Source: Prochlorococcus sp. AG-402-L23 (lineage in GTDB: Bacteria; Cyanobacteriota; Cyanobacteriia; PCC-6307; Cyanobiaceae). Taken from it: a stretch of DNA of 64,000 nt. The position numbers and the translations under genes are program-made. The DNA lies in NCBI GenBank assembly GCA_003216635.1, contig QCIO01000003.1, positions 1-64,000 of the forward strand, given 5' to 3'. The notes under the pieces were generated by a model that saw only the letters and a list, made by a program, of their open reading frames with translations, was not told the DNA's origin and made no database searches. Below are positions 43,545-53,127 of the stretch, piece by piece (the first letter of the stretch is position 1; every line of letters begins with the position of its first letter).

Positions 43545-44444
43545 ATGGAAAAATCAGCTCAGATAGATAGTGATGTAAATTATGACTGGAATTTTTTAAA
43601 TTACCCAATACATACTATTTCTGCTAAGCCTGAGCAAACATCAAAAGAATGTGCAATTTTATTAATTCATGGTTTCGGGGCCTCTACGGATCATTGGAGA
43701 TTCAATATCCCAATTTTGAGTAGCAAATATGAAGTTCATGCGATGGATCTTCTCGGTTTTGGAAAAAGTCCTAAGCCCCAGGATGTTGAATACTCAGGAT
43801 CTTTATGGAAGGATCAGGTTGTTGCTTATGTACAAGAGAAAATAAAAAAACCCACAATTGTTGTTGGAAATTCATTGGGTGGTTATGCAGCATTAGCAGC
43901 TGGTGCAGAATTAAATGAGCTAAATGCAGGAGTGATATTACTTAATGCTGCAGGATATTTCAGTGAAGAAAAAACTATCAAAAAGAATATGTTGCAAACT
44001 TCAATTGAAACAGTTGCAGGCATATTTTTGAAAAATATTGTTCTTCAACGTTTGATTTTTGAGAATATGAGAAATCCAAAGAATATTAAAAAAACTTTAA
44101 ATCAAGTTTATGTTGATAAAAAAAATGTTGATGATTTTTTAGTTGAGTCAATAAGAAAGCCTTCGCTAGATTATGGAGCTTTTAATGTTTTTAGAAGTGT
44201 ATTTAATCCATCAGGTCCTCAAGGGTTGCCGTTGGATAAGTTGTTCGCAAAACTCGATTCACCATTATTACTGCTCTGGGGAGGCAAAGATCCTTGGATG
44301 AATACTCCAAAAAAAAGAAATCTTTTTAAAAAATTTACACCAAAGAATACAAAAGAAATCATTCTTGATGCGGGACACTGTCCTCATGATGAAATACCTG
44401 AATTAGTTAATCAGCATATTTTGGATTGGGTGAGTTCTCTTTAA
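43545..44444 (+). CDS. Alpha/beta-fold hydrolase
   Basis: A 299-residue protein and paralog of the gene at 15067-15981. Motifs: HGFGASTDHWRFN, MDLLGFGKSPKPQ, nucleophile elbow GNSLGG, acid in GGKDPW, histidine in GHCPHDEIPE. Substrate unknown; some cyanobacterial relatives are annotated as chlorophyll- or lipid-related hydrolases, which cannot be decided here. It follows the antiporter gene and precedes the epimerase by 9 bases. Confidence 0.88.
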   Translation: MEKSAQIDSDVNYDWNFLNYPIHTISAKPEQTSKECAILLIHGFGASTDHWRFNIPILSSKYEVHAMDLLGFGKSPKPQDVEYSGSLWKDQVVAYVQEKIKKPTIVVGNSLGGYAALAAGAELNELNAGVILLNAAGYFSEEKTIKKNMLQTSIETVAGIFLKNIVLQRLIFENMRNPKNIKKTLNQVYVDKKNVDDFLVESIRKPSLDYGAFNVFRSVFNPSGPQGLPLDKLFAKLDSPLLLLWGGKDPWMNTPKKRNLFKKFTPKNTKEIILDAGHCPHDEIPELVNQHILDWVSSL

Positions 44445-44453
44445 GTAATAATT

Positions 44454-45308
44454 GTGCAAATTAAATTATCTAATAAAGAACTAGGAATTTTTGTATTTCA
44501 ATTAGATCAAAAAAACTATATTAAATTTTGTCCTGGAAGAGGTGGAGTTATTACAAATTGGGTTTCGGATGGTAAAGAGATACTTTATTTCGATGAAAAA
44601 AGATTTATGGATAAGACAAAAAGTATTAGGGGTGGTATTCCAATTCTTTTCCCAATTTGTGGAAATCTCAATACCTCTAGTTCAATATTTGGAAAAGAGT
44701 ATTTGCAATTAACACAACATGGTTTCGCTAGGGATTTGCAATGGCAACACTCTTTTAATGAAAATGAAAAATCTTTATGCTTATTTTTAAATGAATCTAA
44801 AAAAACTAAAAAATATTATCCTTTCGATTTCGAACTAAAAATTGAAGTTAACTTAAAAATTAATTGTTTAGAATTTGAAATTACAATCGATAACAAAACA
44901 GACTTTGCTATGCCTATAAATTTTGGTTTACATCCTTATTTTAATGTTTCAGATTTCAAAAATTTAGAGTTTATTGGTAATCCACTTAATTGTCAGGATC
45001 AAGAAAGAAACACTATAAGTAATACTTTGGATGAATTAAACAAAATTAATTTAGGAGTTGATCTACTTATGCATACTTCAGGTAGAAGCTCTTTTCGAGA
45101 TAAAATTCTTAAAAGAGAGGTAACTTTAAATCATCCATATCCTTTTGATTTAGGCATTATTTGGAGTGATCCTCCAAGAAGAATGATATGTCTCGAACCT
45201 TGGACTAGTCCCCGAAATTCTTTTGTTGATGGATTTAGAAAAATTATGATTCCTTCAAATGATAATAAAGGGTTAAATGCCTCAATACAAATAAAATCTC
45301 TTAAGTAA
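44454..45308 (+). CDS. Aldose 1-epimerase-like protein
   Basis: A 284-residue galactose-mutarotase-fold protein: NYIKFCPGRGGVITNW, GGIPILFPICGNL, QHGFARDLQW, the catalytic-region NFGLHPYFNVS and CLEPWTSPRNSF, and end strands. The start is GTG at 44454. The RGGIPILFP and HGFAR motifs fit the glucose-6-phosphate 1-epimerase or mutarotase branch. Its exact sugar is unknown. It precedes a DUF1537-type kinase by 13 bases, which hints at linked sugar metabolism. Confidence 0.85.
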   Translation: MQIKLSNKELGIFVFQLDQKNYIKFCPGRGGVITNWVSDGKEILYFDEKRFMDKTKSIRGGIPILFPICGNLNTSSSIFGKEYLQLTQHGFARDLQWQHSFNENEKSLCLFLNESKKTKKYYPFDFELKIEVNLKINCLEFEITIDNKTDFAMPINFGLHPYFNVSDFKNLEFIGNPLNCQDQERNTISNTLDELNKINLGVDLLMHTSGRSSFRDKILKREVTLNHPYPFDLGIIWSDPPRRMICLEPWTSPRNSFVDGFRKIMIPSNDNKGLNASIQIKSLK

Positions 45309-45321
45309 TTATGCAATAGTT

Positions 45322-46671
45322 ATGAAATTAGTCGTTATAGATGATGATCCCACAGGCTCTCAAACTGTTCAAGATTGCTTATTACTGCTTAAGTGGGACT
45401 GCTCAACTATAGTCAAAGGCTTTGAATCTAAATCTAATTTATTTTTTATTTTGGCTAATACAAGGTCACTATCGGAAAATGATGCGAAATTTACAATAGA
45501 GGAAATTTGCAAAAATCTTAAGAGTGTAATTGCTTCTCAAGCCTATGAAGAAGAAATTATTTTTATAAGTAGAGGAGACTCTACTCTTCGAGGACATAAC
45601 TTTTTAGAGCCAAGTACCTTAAATAGTTGCTTAGGTCCTTTTGATGCTACTTTTCATATTCCAGCTTTCATAGAGGGTAAAAGATTAACAATTAATGGAT
45701 CACATTTTGTTGATAAAACCCCTATTAGTCAAACAATTTTTGCAAAAGATAAAATTTTTGGATATGAGACAAGTAATGTCAAGAATCTTTTATTTCAGCA
45801 TAGTAAATCGCAAATAAATTTTGAAGATATTCAAAATCTTTTATTGTCAGATATCGAAATGCTAAATGATGAAGAAAATAATATTGTTTTTAAAACTATA
45901 AAGAACTTGAAGAATAATAAACATGTAATTGTAGATGTAGAAAATTATTCTCAACTGAAAAAATTTTCTTTAGTAATTAAAAAATTAATTAAACAAAAAA
46001 AATTCCTTTTTCGAACTGCAGCAAGTTTTATAAGTTCAATTTCTGAGAAAAAAAGTGTCTCTCAGAATGAAATATTTTTCTCTAATTTAAGAATAAGAAA
46101 TAAAGAAAAGAGTTTTCTTCCAGGACTAATAATTGTTGGATCTTATGTAGAACTTTCAACAATACAATTGCATAATTTATTAGAGATAAGTAATTGCAAT
46201 CCAGTTGAATTAGATGTTTTTGAATTCTTTAAAATTACTTCATCAGATAATAATCAGAAGCGAAGGAATTTTTTTAAAAATAAATTTTTGAAAAAAATTA
46301 GATTTTCTTTTGAGAAAGGAAAAACTCCTGTTTTGTTTACTTCAAGAAAATTTATGTCCTTAGATTCTTCTGAACTATTTAATTTTTATAATTTACTTGC
46401 TTGTTTTATTGCTGAATTAGTTGCAGATTTGAAGTATGAAATAGGATATTTGATTTCAAAAGGTGGAATAACAACAAATTTGATTCTCAGTAATGGCCTT
46501 AATGCAGATTATGTTTATCTTGAGGGACAGATTTTTAAAGGCATTTCAGTGGTGACTTACAACCTAAAAAATGATGAAAAACTTCCTATTGTTACTCATC
46601 CTGGAAATATTGGCACTAAAGATTCACTGGTTAATATTTGGAAAGTTTTTGAAAATAAAAATAATTTTTAA
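45322..46671 (+). CDS. Four-carbon acid sugar kinase family (DUF1537) protein
   Basis: A 449-residue protein. The N-terminus MKLVVIDDDPTGSQTVQDC and ISRGDSTLRGHNFLEP are the DUF1537/OtnK N-domain signatures, and the C-terminal half has YLISKGGITTNLIL and VTHPGNIGTKDSL for the nucleotide domain. Characterised relatives phosphorylate four-carbon sugar acids such as erythronate or threonate for breakdown. No PdxA2- or OtnC-like partner is next to it, so its role in this phototroph is unclear. Extremely AT- and lysine-rich. Confidence 0.85.
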   Translation: MKLVVIDDDPTGSQTVQDCLLLLKWDCSTIVKGFESKSNLFFILANTRSLSENDAKFTIEEICKNLKSVIASQAYEEEIIFISRGDSTLRGHNFLEPSTLNSCLGPFDATFHIPAFIEGKRLTINGSHFVDKTPISQTIFAKDKIFGYETSNVKNLLFQHSKSQINFEDIQNLLLSDIEMLNDEENNIVFKTIKNLKNNKHVIVDVENYSQLKKFSLVIKKLIKQKKFLFRTAASFISSISEKKSVSQNEIFFSNLRIRNKEKSFLPGLIIVGSYVELSTIQLHNLLEISNCNPVELDVFEFFKITSSDNNQKRRNFFKNKFLKKIRFSFEKGKTPVLFTSRKFMSLDSSELFNFYNLLACFIAELVADLKYEIGYLISKGGITTNLILSNGLNADYVYLEGQIFKGISVVTYNLKNDEKLPIVTHPGNIGTKDSLVNIWKVFENKNNF

Positions 46672-46673
46672 AA

Positions 46674-48098
46674 TTAGAAATTTGAGATAATTTCTTCAGC
46701 AAAACTACTGCAGGATAAGGGTTCTACTTTTGGCTCCATTAAGCGTGCTAGATCATAGGTAACTTTTTTTTGCTCTATTGCCTTACTTAAACCATTAGTA
46801 ATTAAGTTAGCTGCTTCATCCCAACCAAAATATTCAAGCATCATTACACCACTAAGAATTACTGAGCCTGGATTAATCTTGTTTAAGCCTGCATGTTTTG
46901 GAGCGGTACCGTGCGTAGCTTCGAAAATTGCTGCATTATCTCCTATATTTGCACCAGGAGCCATACCTAGGCCTCCAACAATTGCTGCAGCTGCATCAGA
47001 AACATAGTCTCCATTAAGGTTTAATGTTGCAAGAATTGAATATTCTTGAGGTCTAGTTTGAATTTGTTGAAATATACTATCAGCTATCCGATCATCAACA
47101 AGAATAAGTTCTCTCCATTTTCCATCTCCGTGAGAATTTGATATTGATGCAATAACTTCTTTAATTTCTTCGCAAATGAATGCTTTTTTGTTATTTGTAA
47201 GCTTGTCAAAACCTGGCTCAATTTTTCGAGCATTATTTTCAATTGTAATTTCTGGATTTTTCTGAATATTATCTAAAATCCAGCTTTCTCTTTCTGTAAT
47301 GCAATCTTGTCTAAATTCATTTACTGCCAATTCATATCCCCAATCTCTAAATGCACCTTCTGTATATTTCATAATATTCCCTTTATGTACAAGTGTCACA
47401 TGCCTTTTGTCACCTGATAATCTTTTAGCATGTTCAATAGCTTTTCTAATATGCCTTTGGCTACCAGATTTACTAACCGGTTTTATTCCAATACCTGATC
47501 CGTTTGGTATGGATCTATTTTTTAAATTTTTACTTTTTGGTATGACAAAGTTATTTAAGTGATTAATTAATTCAAGACAATTATTATCCTCCGCTTCCCA
47601 TTCAATTCCCATGTAGATATCCTCAGTATTTTCTCTATAAACAATAACGTCTAAATTTTGGGGATTTTTGTGAGGGCTTGGAGTTCCTGAATAATATTTA
47701 CATGGTCTAACACAGCTATATAAATCAAAGATTTGCCTTAATGCAACATTAAGAGATCTAATACCTCCACCAATGGGAGTCGTTAAAGGACCTTTGATGG
47801 CTACACCAAAGTGTTTGATTGCTTCAATAGTATCTTGAGGGAGATAGTTATATGTTCCATAAAGTTCACAAGCTTCATCGCCTGCATAGACTTTAAACCA
47901 ATTAATCTTTTTTTCATCTCCATAGCTTTTTTTAATCGCTGAATCAAGAACGATTTGAGTAGCAGGCCATATATCAACTCCAGTACCATCCCCTCTGATA
48001 AAAGGTACAATGGGATTATTAGGGACATTAGGTTTGCCTTGATTATAAGTTATTATCTCGCCTTCATTAGGTAAAGTTAATTTTTCAAATTTTGGCAT
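46674..48098 (-). CDS. icd: Isocitrate dehydrogenase (NADP+)
   Basis: It converts isocitrate to 2-oxoglutarate, the carbon skeleton for ammonium assimilation and the signal read by NtcA and PII. Landmarks: FIRGDGTGVDIWPAT, TTPIGGGIRSLNVALRQ, VYRENTEDIYMGIEWEA, HKGNIMKYTEGAFRDWGYE, LNLNGDYVSDAAAA and FEATHGTAPKHAG. The 474 residues match cyanobacterial enzymes. It converges with the DUF1537 gene, 2 bases apart. No clear GTA-N8-TAC NtcA site is seen upstream. Confidence 0.97.
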   Translation of the reverse strand: MPKFEKLTLPNEGEIITYNQGKPNVPNNPIVPFIRGDGTGVDIWPATQIVLDSAIKKSYGDEKKINWFKVYAGDEACELYGTYNYLPQDTIEAIKHFGVAIKGPLTTPIGGGIRSLNVALRQIFDLYSCVRPCKYYSGTPSPHKNPQNLDVIVYRENTEDIYMGIEWEAEDNNCLELINHLNNFVIPKSKNLKNRSIPNGSGIGIKPVSKSGSQRHIRKAIEHAKRLSGDKRHVTLVHKGNIMKYTEGAFRDWGYELAVNEFRQDCITERESWILDNIQKNPEITIENNARKIEPGFDKLTNNKKAFICEEIKEVIASISNSHGDGKWRELILVDDRIADSIFQQIQTRPQEYSILATLNLNGDYVSDAAAAIVGGLGMAPGANIGDNAAIFEATHGTAPKHAGLNKINPGSVILSGVMMLEYFGWDEAANLITNGLSKAIEQKKVTYDLARLMEPKVEPLSCSSFAEEIISNF

Positions 48099-48308
48099 AG
48101 CATTGAATTAATAAAAGATAACTAATTGAAGTTCCTCGTATTGTAATTTGCGATGAGTTATTTTCTTTAAAACCTAGAAATTTATTATTCAAATGTGAAT
48201 AGAGAATACTTTCTTGATCAGCATTTCAACATCTTTATTAAAAGAAAAAGTAGTTAATAAGCAAGTTAAAGCAAATTATGTCATTTTTCTAAAAATACTC
48301 AGCTACTT

Positions 48309-48740
48309 ATGAATGCGAGTTCAAATGTAAAGAATGTTGAAATAGCTCATAAAATTGCATCTACTGCAGCTTTGTTTCGAAAATATTTTCCAGATGCAAG
48401 CGTAAACTTTAGTCCCTGGGACAATTCAAATAATGAATCCATGCAAGATACTATTGATTTTGCGTTTCATTTCCCTGGTTGGAGTCCTCTTATTGAATGT
48501 AGAGCAATACTCTTACAATTAAGAATTGAAAATGATAATAGTGACAGAGTCCCGAAATTGTTGGGAATAATAATGCGAGGTATGATTGTTCCCTCCGAGA
48601 GATGGAGAGTGGCTACCATCGGTGATTGGGAAATGACTGGCACTCATCTACCACAAGAGGAACAAAAAGATAACCTTTTTTTGGTTTGTAAAGAACTTTA
48701 TAAGTTATTCTCTAAAACATCCGCTGGTAACAAAAATTAG
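48309..48740 (+). CDS. Conserved hypothetical protein
   Basis: A 143-residue protein with no recognised domain. It has a hydrophilic N-terminus, a centre with tryptophans (FAFHFPGWSPLIECRAILLQLRIE), a hydrophobic/basic stretch (VPKLLGIIMRGMIVPSERWRVATIG) and a lysine-rich end. It stands between divergent icd and the ho1-pebA-pebB operon, 57 bases ahead of ho1 on the same strand. Co-expression with bilin synthesis is possible but not shown. Confidence 0.65.
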   Translation: MNASSNVKNVEIAHKIASTAALFRKYFPDASVNFSPWDNSNNESMQDTIDFAFHFPGWSPLIECRAILLQLRIENDNSDRVPKLLGIIMRGMIVPSERWRVATIGDWEMTGTHLPQEEQKDNLFLVCKELYKLFSKTSAGNKN

Positions 48741-48797
48741 CTGTTTTATGTATTTTCCTTGTAGATTAAATACACTTACAAAAATAATTCAAAATAT

Positions 48798-49508
48798 ATG
48801 GCAGTCGCTCTTGCAGGACAATTAAGAGAAGGGACAAAACAATCCCACACTATGGCAGAAAATACTGGCTTTGTGGTTTGTTTTTTAAAAGGAGTTGTTG
48901 AAAAAAAATCTTATGGAAAATTAATAGGTGATTTATATTTTGTTTATGAAGCTATGGAAGAAGAAATTGAAAGACTAGTCAATGAGGAACATCCCGTAAT
49001 ACAACCTATAGGTTTTAAATCATTATTCCGGAAAGAAACTCTTATAAATGATCTTAAATTTTATTTTGGTGAAAACTGGAAGAATGAAATTAATATTTCT
49101 CACTCAGCAAAAGAATACGTTGAAAGAATCCGAGAGGTCGCAAAAAATTCACCAGAGCTATTGGTTGGTCACCACTATACTCGCTACATAGGAGATTTAT
49201 CTGGGGGGCAAATTTTGAAAAGGATTGCAAAAAAAGCATTAAATTTGCAGGGAAATGATGGTTTAAATTTTTATGAGTTTGAATTAATTGCTGATGAAAA
49301 GAAATTCAAGGAAGAATATTCCCTTACTTTGAATCAACTTCCAATAAATCAAAAGACTGCTGATCGAATTATTGATGAAGCTAATCAAGCTTTTACTTAC
49401 AATATGAAAATGTTTAAGGAGCTTGAAGGTAACTTGATTGCTGTTTTAGGCAAGATTGTATTTAATTACATTACAAAAAAAGTAAGGAAAGGAAGCACCG
49501 AGACCTAG
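48798..49508 (+). CDS. ho1: Heme oxygenase
   Basis: It cleaves heme to biliverdin, CO and iron with ferredoxin as reductant. The proximal histidine is His17 in LREGTKQSHTMAENTGF, the distal helix is GDLSGGQILKRIAKKA, and the middle has RIREVAKNSPELLVGHHYTRYIGD. Length 236 is normal. It leads a three-gene operon with pebA (6 bases later) and pebB (abutting), giving biliverdin to phycoerythrobilin in two steps. Confidence 0.97.
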   Translation: MAVALAGQLREGTKQSHTMAENTGFVVCFLKGVVEKKSYGKLIGDLYFVYEAMEEEIERLVNEEHPVIQPIGFKSLFRKETLINDLKFYFGENWKNEINISHSAKEYVERIREVAKNSPELLVGHHYTRYIGDLSGGQILKRIAKKALNLQGNDGLNFYEFELIADEKKFKEEYSLTLNQLPINQKTADRIIDEANQAFTYNMKMFKELEGNLIAVLGKIVFNYITKKVRKGSTET

Positions 49509-49514
49509 TAATTT

Positions 49515-50225
49515 ATGTTTGATTCATTAGTTGATTTCCTTAAAACCAATATTGATGAATTAAATGGTCATGAAGTAAAAATATCTAGTGAATTCAAAGA
49601 ACATCACAATGAAGACTCAAAATATATTATTAAAAATTGGCTTTTTTCATCTCCCGAATATAGAAAGTGGCGAATAACAAGATTAGAGGGTGGCAAAAAA
49701 CTGCAAGTTTTTAATACGGTCGCATATCCAAATTTTGATAGTGAAATGCCTATTTTAGGAGCTGATATTTTATGGTTTGGAACTTCTCAAAAGTTATTAG
49801 CAATACTTGATTATCAACCTTTGATTCAAGAAGTCAATTATCTTGAAAAATATTGTTCAAGTTTAGGTAGTATTAAGAAAAAATATTCTGCATTTGATAA
49901 TAATAAAATGAAGAATATATATGATTCAAAAAAGTATTTTTCTCCATGGGTGATTATATGTAGAGGAAATAAATTAAATCTTGATAGAGATTTAAATAAT
50001 ATATTCCATTCATTTGTAAATAATTATTTGAACATTTATAAATCTAATCCTGTTAATCAATTTTTAAATGCAGAAGAAATAAAGATTAATCAAATTAAAT
50101 ATGATAAGTACAGTTTTGAAAAAGACCCTGCAGATAAATTGTTTAAATCTTTTTTTGGAGAAAAATGGACAAAAAAATTTATCAATAAATTTCTTTTTAC
50201 ATTAAATAATGAGATTATTGATTGA
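49515..50225 (+). CDS. pebA: 15,16-dihydrobiliverdin:ferredoxin oxidoreductase
   Basis: A 236-residue ferredoxin-dependent bilin reductase; the position between ho1 and pebB and the length identify PebA. Landmarks are [21 protein letters not shown] (a conserved aspartate for protonation is expected at GADI), [13 protein letters not shown], and [19 protein letters not shown]. It reduces biliverdin to 15,16-dihydrobiliverdin. It abuts pebB (0 bases). Confidence 0.9.
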   Translation: MFDSLVDFLKTNIDELNGHEVKISSEFKEHHNEDSKYIIKNWLFSSPEYRKWRITRLEGGKKLQVFNTVAYPNFDSEMPILGADILWFGTSQKLLAILDYQPLIQEVNYLEKYCSSLGSIKKKYSAFDNNKMKNIYDSKKYFSPWVIICRGNKLNLDRDLNNIFHSFVNNYLNIYKSNPVNQFLNAEEIKINQIKYDKYSFEKDPADKLFKSFFGEKWTKKFINKFLFTLNNEIID

Positions 50226-50999
50226 ATGTTAATACAGGATACTATTTTTTATAGGCCAGATTGGAGATGGCATAATTTTCTAAAATATTTAACTAATAAT
50301 TTAAGTAAATATAACTGTTTAGAAAAAATAATACCCTCCAAATATTCTTATAAAGATTCAACTTATGGTTCAAAAAAATCAAAAAAAAATGTGAATCTCT
50401 CTACTTGGAGTGTAATGCATAAAAAAAGAATTCAATTCGCAAGAGCAGTGTGTATAAATAGTCCAAATTATTCTGTTTTAAATTTTTTAATTATTCCTAA
50501 TACTATTTATAATGTTCCATTTTTTGGAGTAGATTTTGTTTCTCTACCTAATAGTCATTTATTAGTATTAGATTTTCAGCCTTCATTAAAAATACAAAAT
50601 CAATACAATAATGAGTTATTAGAAAAACTTATAACACTTAAAAATAATTGTCATTCATCACTCCCATTAGCAGAAAAAATGTCTGCAGATGTAGCTAGAT
50701 TTTTTTCTCCAGGAGTAATCTGGTCAAAATTACCAAAAGAAGAAAGAAGTGATTTTTTAATTGCTAATCAACTTTATACCTCATTTAAAGAATATCTTGA
50801 TTTGTATTTGGAAATTCTTTTCGAAAGCAAAGAAGCTAATATTGATCTGCAGAAAGAATTAATAAATGGTCAAAATAATTATTTAAAATATAGGAGAGAT
50901 AATGATCCGGCGAGGCCAATGTTATCGAGTTTGTTTGGTAAGGAATTTACTGAATCTTTAATTAAAGAAGTTTTATTTAATACTTATAAAGTCTTATAA
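50226..50999 (+). CDS. pebB: Phycoerythrobilin:ferredoxin oxidoreductase
   Basis: A 257-residue ferredoxin-dependent bilin reductase, second enzyme after PebA. Landmarks are [23 protein letters not shown] (with the aspartate of GVDF), [14 protein letters not shown], and [24 protein letters not shown]. It turns dihydrobiliverdin into phycoerythrobilin. High-light Prochlorococcus lacks phycobilisomes, so the product presumably serves the remnant phycoerythrin or a signalling role. Confidence 0.9.
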   Translation: MLIQDTIFYRPDWRWHNFLKYLTNNLSKYNCLEKIIPSKYSYKDSTYGSKKSKKNVNLSTWSVMHKKRIQFARAVCINSPNYSVLNFLIIPNTIYNVPFFGVDFVSLPNSHLLVLDFQPSLKIQNQYNNELLEKLITLKNNCHSSLPLAEKMSADVARFFSPGVIWSKLPKEERSDFLIANQLYTSFKEYLDLYLEILFESKEANIDLQKELINGQNNYLKYRRDNDPARPMLSSLFGKEFTESLIKEVLFNTYKVL

Positions 51000-51020
51000 T
51001 TTATTTAAATTTAAAATCAT

Positions 51021-51494
51021 ATGAAAAAAATTTCTGTTCTTTTTGTATGTTTGGGAAATATTTGTAGGTCTCCTGCTGCAGAAGCTATTTTTATAAGTCT
51101 ACTTGAAAAGAAAGGATTAAACGATTGCTTTATTGTAGATTCTGCTGGAACTGGAAGTTGGCATCTTGGAAAAAAAGCTGACTTTAGGATGAGAATTGCT
51201 GCAGAAAGAAGAGATATCAATATTTTAAGCAGGGCTCGTCAAATTACTAGCAAAGATTTTGACGAATTTAACTATATTCTTGCGATGGACGACTCAAATT
51301 TTAGAAATATTCAAGATTTAAAAAATAAAACACTTTCAACTGATTTTTCATCAGTTAAAAAAATACAAGATTTTAGATCGGTTTTTAATGAGCAAGAAGT
51401 TCCTGACCCATATTTTGGAGGAGATGAGGGCTTTGATTATGTTCTTGATATTTTAGAAGACTCTGTAAATGGTTTTTTGGAAAGTATTTCTTGA
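51021..51494 (+). CDS. Low-molecular-weight protein tyrosine phosphatase
   Basis: A 157-residue phosphatase. The P-loop CLGNICRSP gives the CX5R site (Cys10, Arg16), followed by SAGTGSWHLGKKADFRM, and the general acid in EVPDPYFGGDEGFDYVLDIL. Substrates unknown. It follows pebB by 21 bases on the same strand and converges with panC-cmk, 2 bases apart. Confidence 0.93.
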   Translation: MKKISVLFVCLGNICRSPAAEAIFISLLEKKGLNDCFIVDSAGTGSWHLGKKADFRMRIAAERRDINILSRARQITSKDFDEFNYILAMDDSNFRNIQDLKNKTLSTDFSSVKKIQDFRSVFNEQEVPDPYFGGDEGFDYVLDILEDSVNGFLESIS

Positions 51495-51496
51495 AT

Positions 51497-53029
51497 TTAT
51501 TGATTCTGAGTCTCTTTAGGAATCTTGTCATTATAAATATCAATAATTTTATCTACTACCTCATTAATTGAATATCCATCCGTAATAATTTCAATTGCGT
51601 CATTCGCTTTTATTAAAGGTGAAATTACCCTATTAGAATCTTCAAAATCTCTTTTCTTTATAAGTTCCTTTAATGTATGGATATCTATTTCTTGTGAGTC
51701 TTTACTATTTTTGTCAGATTTTCTTCTTTTTGCTCTTTCATCTATGCTTGCAGTTAAAAATATTTTAAGTTCTGCATTAGGAAAAACAGTAGTTCCTATA
51801 TCTCTTCCCTCAGCCACAAGTCCGCCTGATTCTCCAATTTTTCTTTGTTCTTTCACTAAGAATTTTCTTACTTCTTTAATTGAGGAAATTTTAGAAACGA
51901 TTGAACTTATCTCTTGCGACCTAATTTCTTTGGTAACGCAGTAGTCATTAATAAAAACATCTTGATGTAAATTTTTATTTGATTTGAAAACAATAGAAAT
52001 ATTTTGAAGAATATTCTGGAATTTTTTTTCTGTTTTATAGTCAATATTTTTTTCTATCAAGAGCCAACTCAATGCCCTATACATTGCACCAGTATCTAAA
52101 TATAAAAGTTTAAGTTTCTTCGCTATTAACTTTGTTACGGTACTTTTACCCGACCCTGCAGGGCCATCAATCGCAATAATCGGCCTTCTTTTCATTAGAA
52201 AAACGTGATCAATTAATCTTGTCTCCCCACATCTTATCGCACCAGCTAGTAACGAAATATTATCCTCAATTCTTGCTTTTTGGAGGGTATGAGGGTGTAA
52301 ATGTTCTAAATATTCAATTGAAATTTTTTTTGCTGACAGCTTTTTAATTATTGCTCTTAGACTGATCTTTTTTTCTTGTTGAAAAATTCTTTTTGCTTCT
52401 AATAACTCACTTGAAAAAAAACTAATCAATTTTCTTTCGTTTTTTGATAAATTTACATTACGTGAACTTAAAGGAATTCCATCAAAATCTCTTTGTGTAG
52501 GAATAGATTTAACAGCAACATTTAATTTCTCTGTTGAGATAAGATTCTTTAAAATTAAAAGTTGTTGCCAATCTTTTTCTCCTAGGTAAAGATTTTTTGG
52601 CTTGATGAGATTAAGTAACCTATAAACTACTGTACAAACGCCATCAAAATGTCCAATTCGATTTAATCCACATAATGCAGAAGATAATTCTATTGGAGCT
52701 TGTAGGAATTTAATATTTTTATTATTCGGTGGATATATATCTTCATTACTTGGGATGAAGATGGCATCTGCGCCATTTGAAAAGGAGATTTTTATATCAT
52801 TATCAATTGTTTTAGGGTAATTCTCTAAATCTAACTTGTTATCAAATTGAAGTGGATTAATAAAAATACTTACTAAATTAAGATTAGAATTGTCATTTTT
52901 TGCTGTTGATATTAGTTTTATATGTCCATTATGAAGATTACCCATTGTTGGAATGAAGTTGATTTCACTATTTATATTTCTCCTCCAATTTTCTATTTCT
53001 TCAGTTTTCCTAATGATTAATTGCTTCAC
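51497..53029 (-). CDS. panC-cmk: Bifunctional pantoate-beta-alanine ligase / cytidylate kinase
   Basis: A 510-residue fusion. Residues about 1-275 are pantothenate synthetase (FIPTMGNLHNGHIKLI, VSIFINPLQFDNKLDLENYP, NLYLGEKDWQQLLILKNL, IPLSSRNVNL). Residues about 280-510 are cytidylate kinase (PIIAIDGPAGSGKSTVTKLIAKKL P-loop, LYLDTGAMYRALSWL, VAEGRDIGTTVFPNAELKIFLTAS). The fusion of coenzyme A and nucleotide synthesis enzymes is a cyanobacterial trait. The start is GTG at 53029. It is divergent from purM. Confidence 0.95.
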   Translation of the reverse strand: MKQLIIRKTEEIENWRRNINSEINFIPTMGNLHNGHIKLISTAKNDNSNLNLVSIFINPLQFDNKLDLENYPKTIDNDIKISFSNGADAIFIPSNEDIYPPNNKNIKFLQAPIELSSALCGLNRIGHFDGVCTVVYRLLNLIKPKNLYLGEKDWQQLLILKNLISTEKLNVAVKSIPTQRDFDGIPLSSRNVNLSKNERKLISFFSSELLEAKRIFQQEKKISLRAIIKKLSAKKISIEYLEHLHPHTLQKARIEDNISLLAGAIRCGETRLIDHVFLMKRRPIIAIDGPAGSGKSTVTKLIAKKLKLLYLDTGAMYRALSWLLIEKNIDYKTEKKFQNILQNISIVFKSNKNLHQDVFINDYCVTKEIRSQEISSIVSKISSIKEVRKFLVKEQRKIGESGGLVAEGRDIGTTVFPNAELKIFLTASIDERAKRRKSDKNSKDSQEIDIHTLKELIKKRDFEDSNRVISPLIKANDAIEIITDGYSINEVVDKIIDIYNDKIPKETQNQ

Positions 53030-53127
53030 TTTGTTTTTAAAAAATAAATCTATTTGATAAATAATTACTGGACAAAAGCAATCTTCGGAGGAATATCTAT
53101 ATAGTGAAAGTCTATCATTTTTATTTC

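Noticed and set aside
48099..48308. NtcA-binding site upstream of icd
   Set aside because: No GTA-N8-TAC was found; the nearest string, GTA-N8-TGC, has a mismatch in the half-site.
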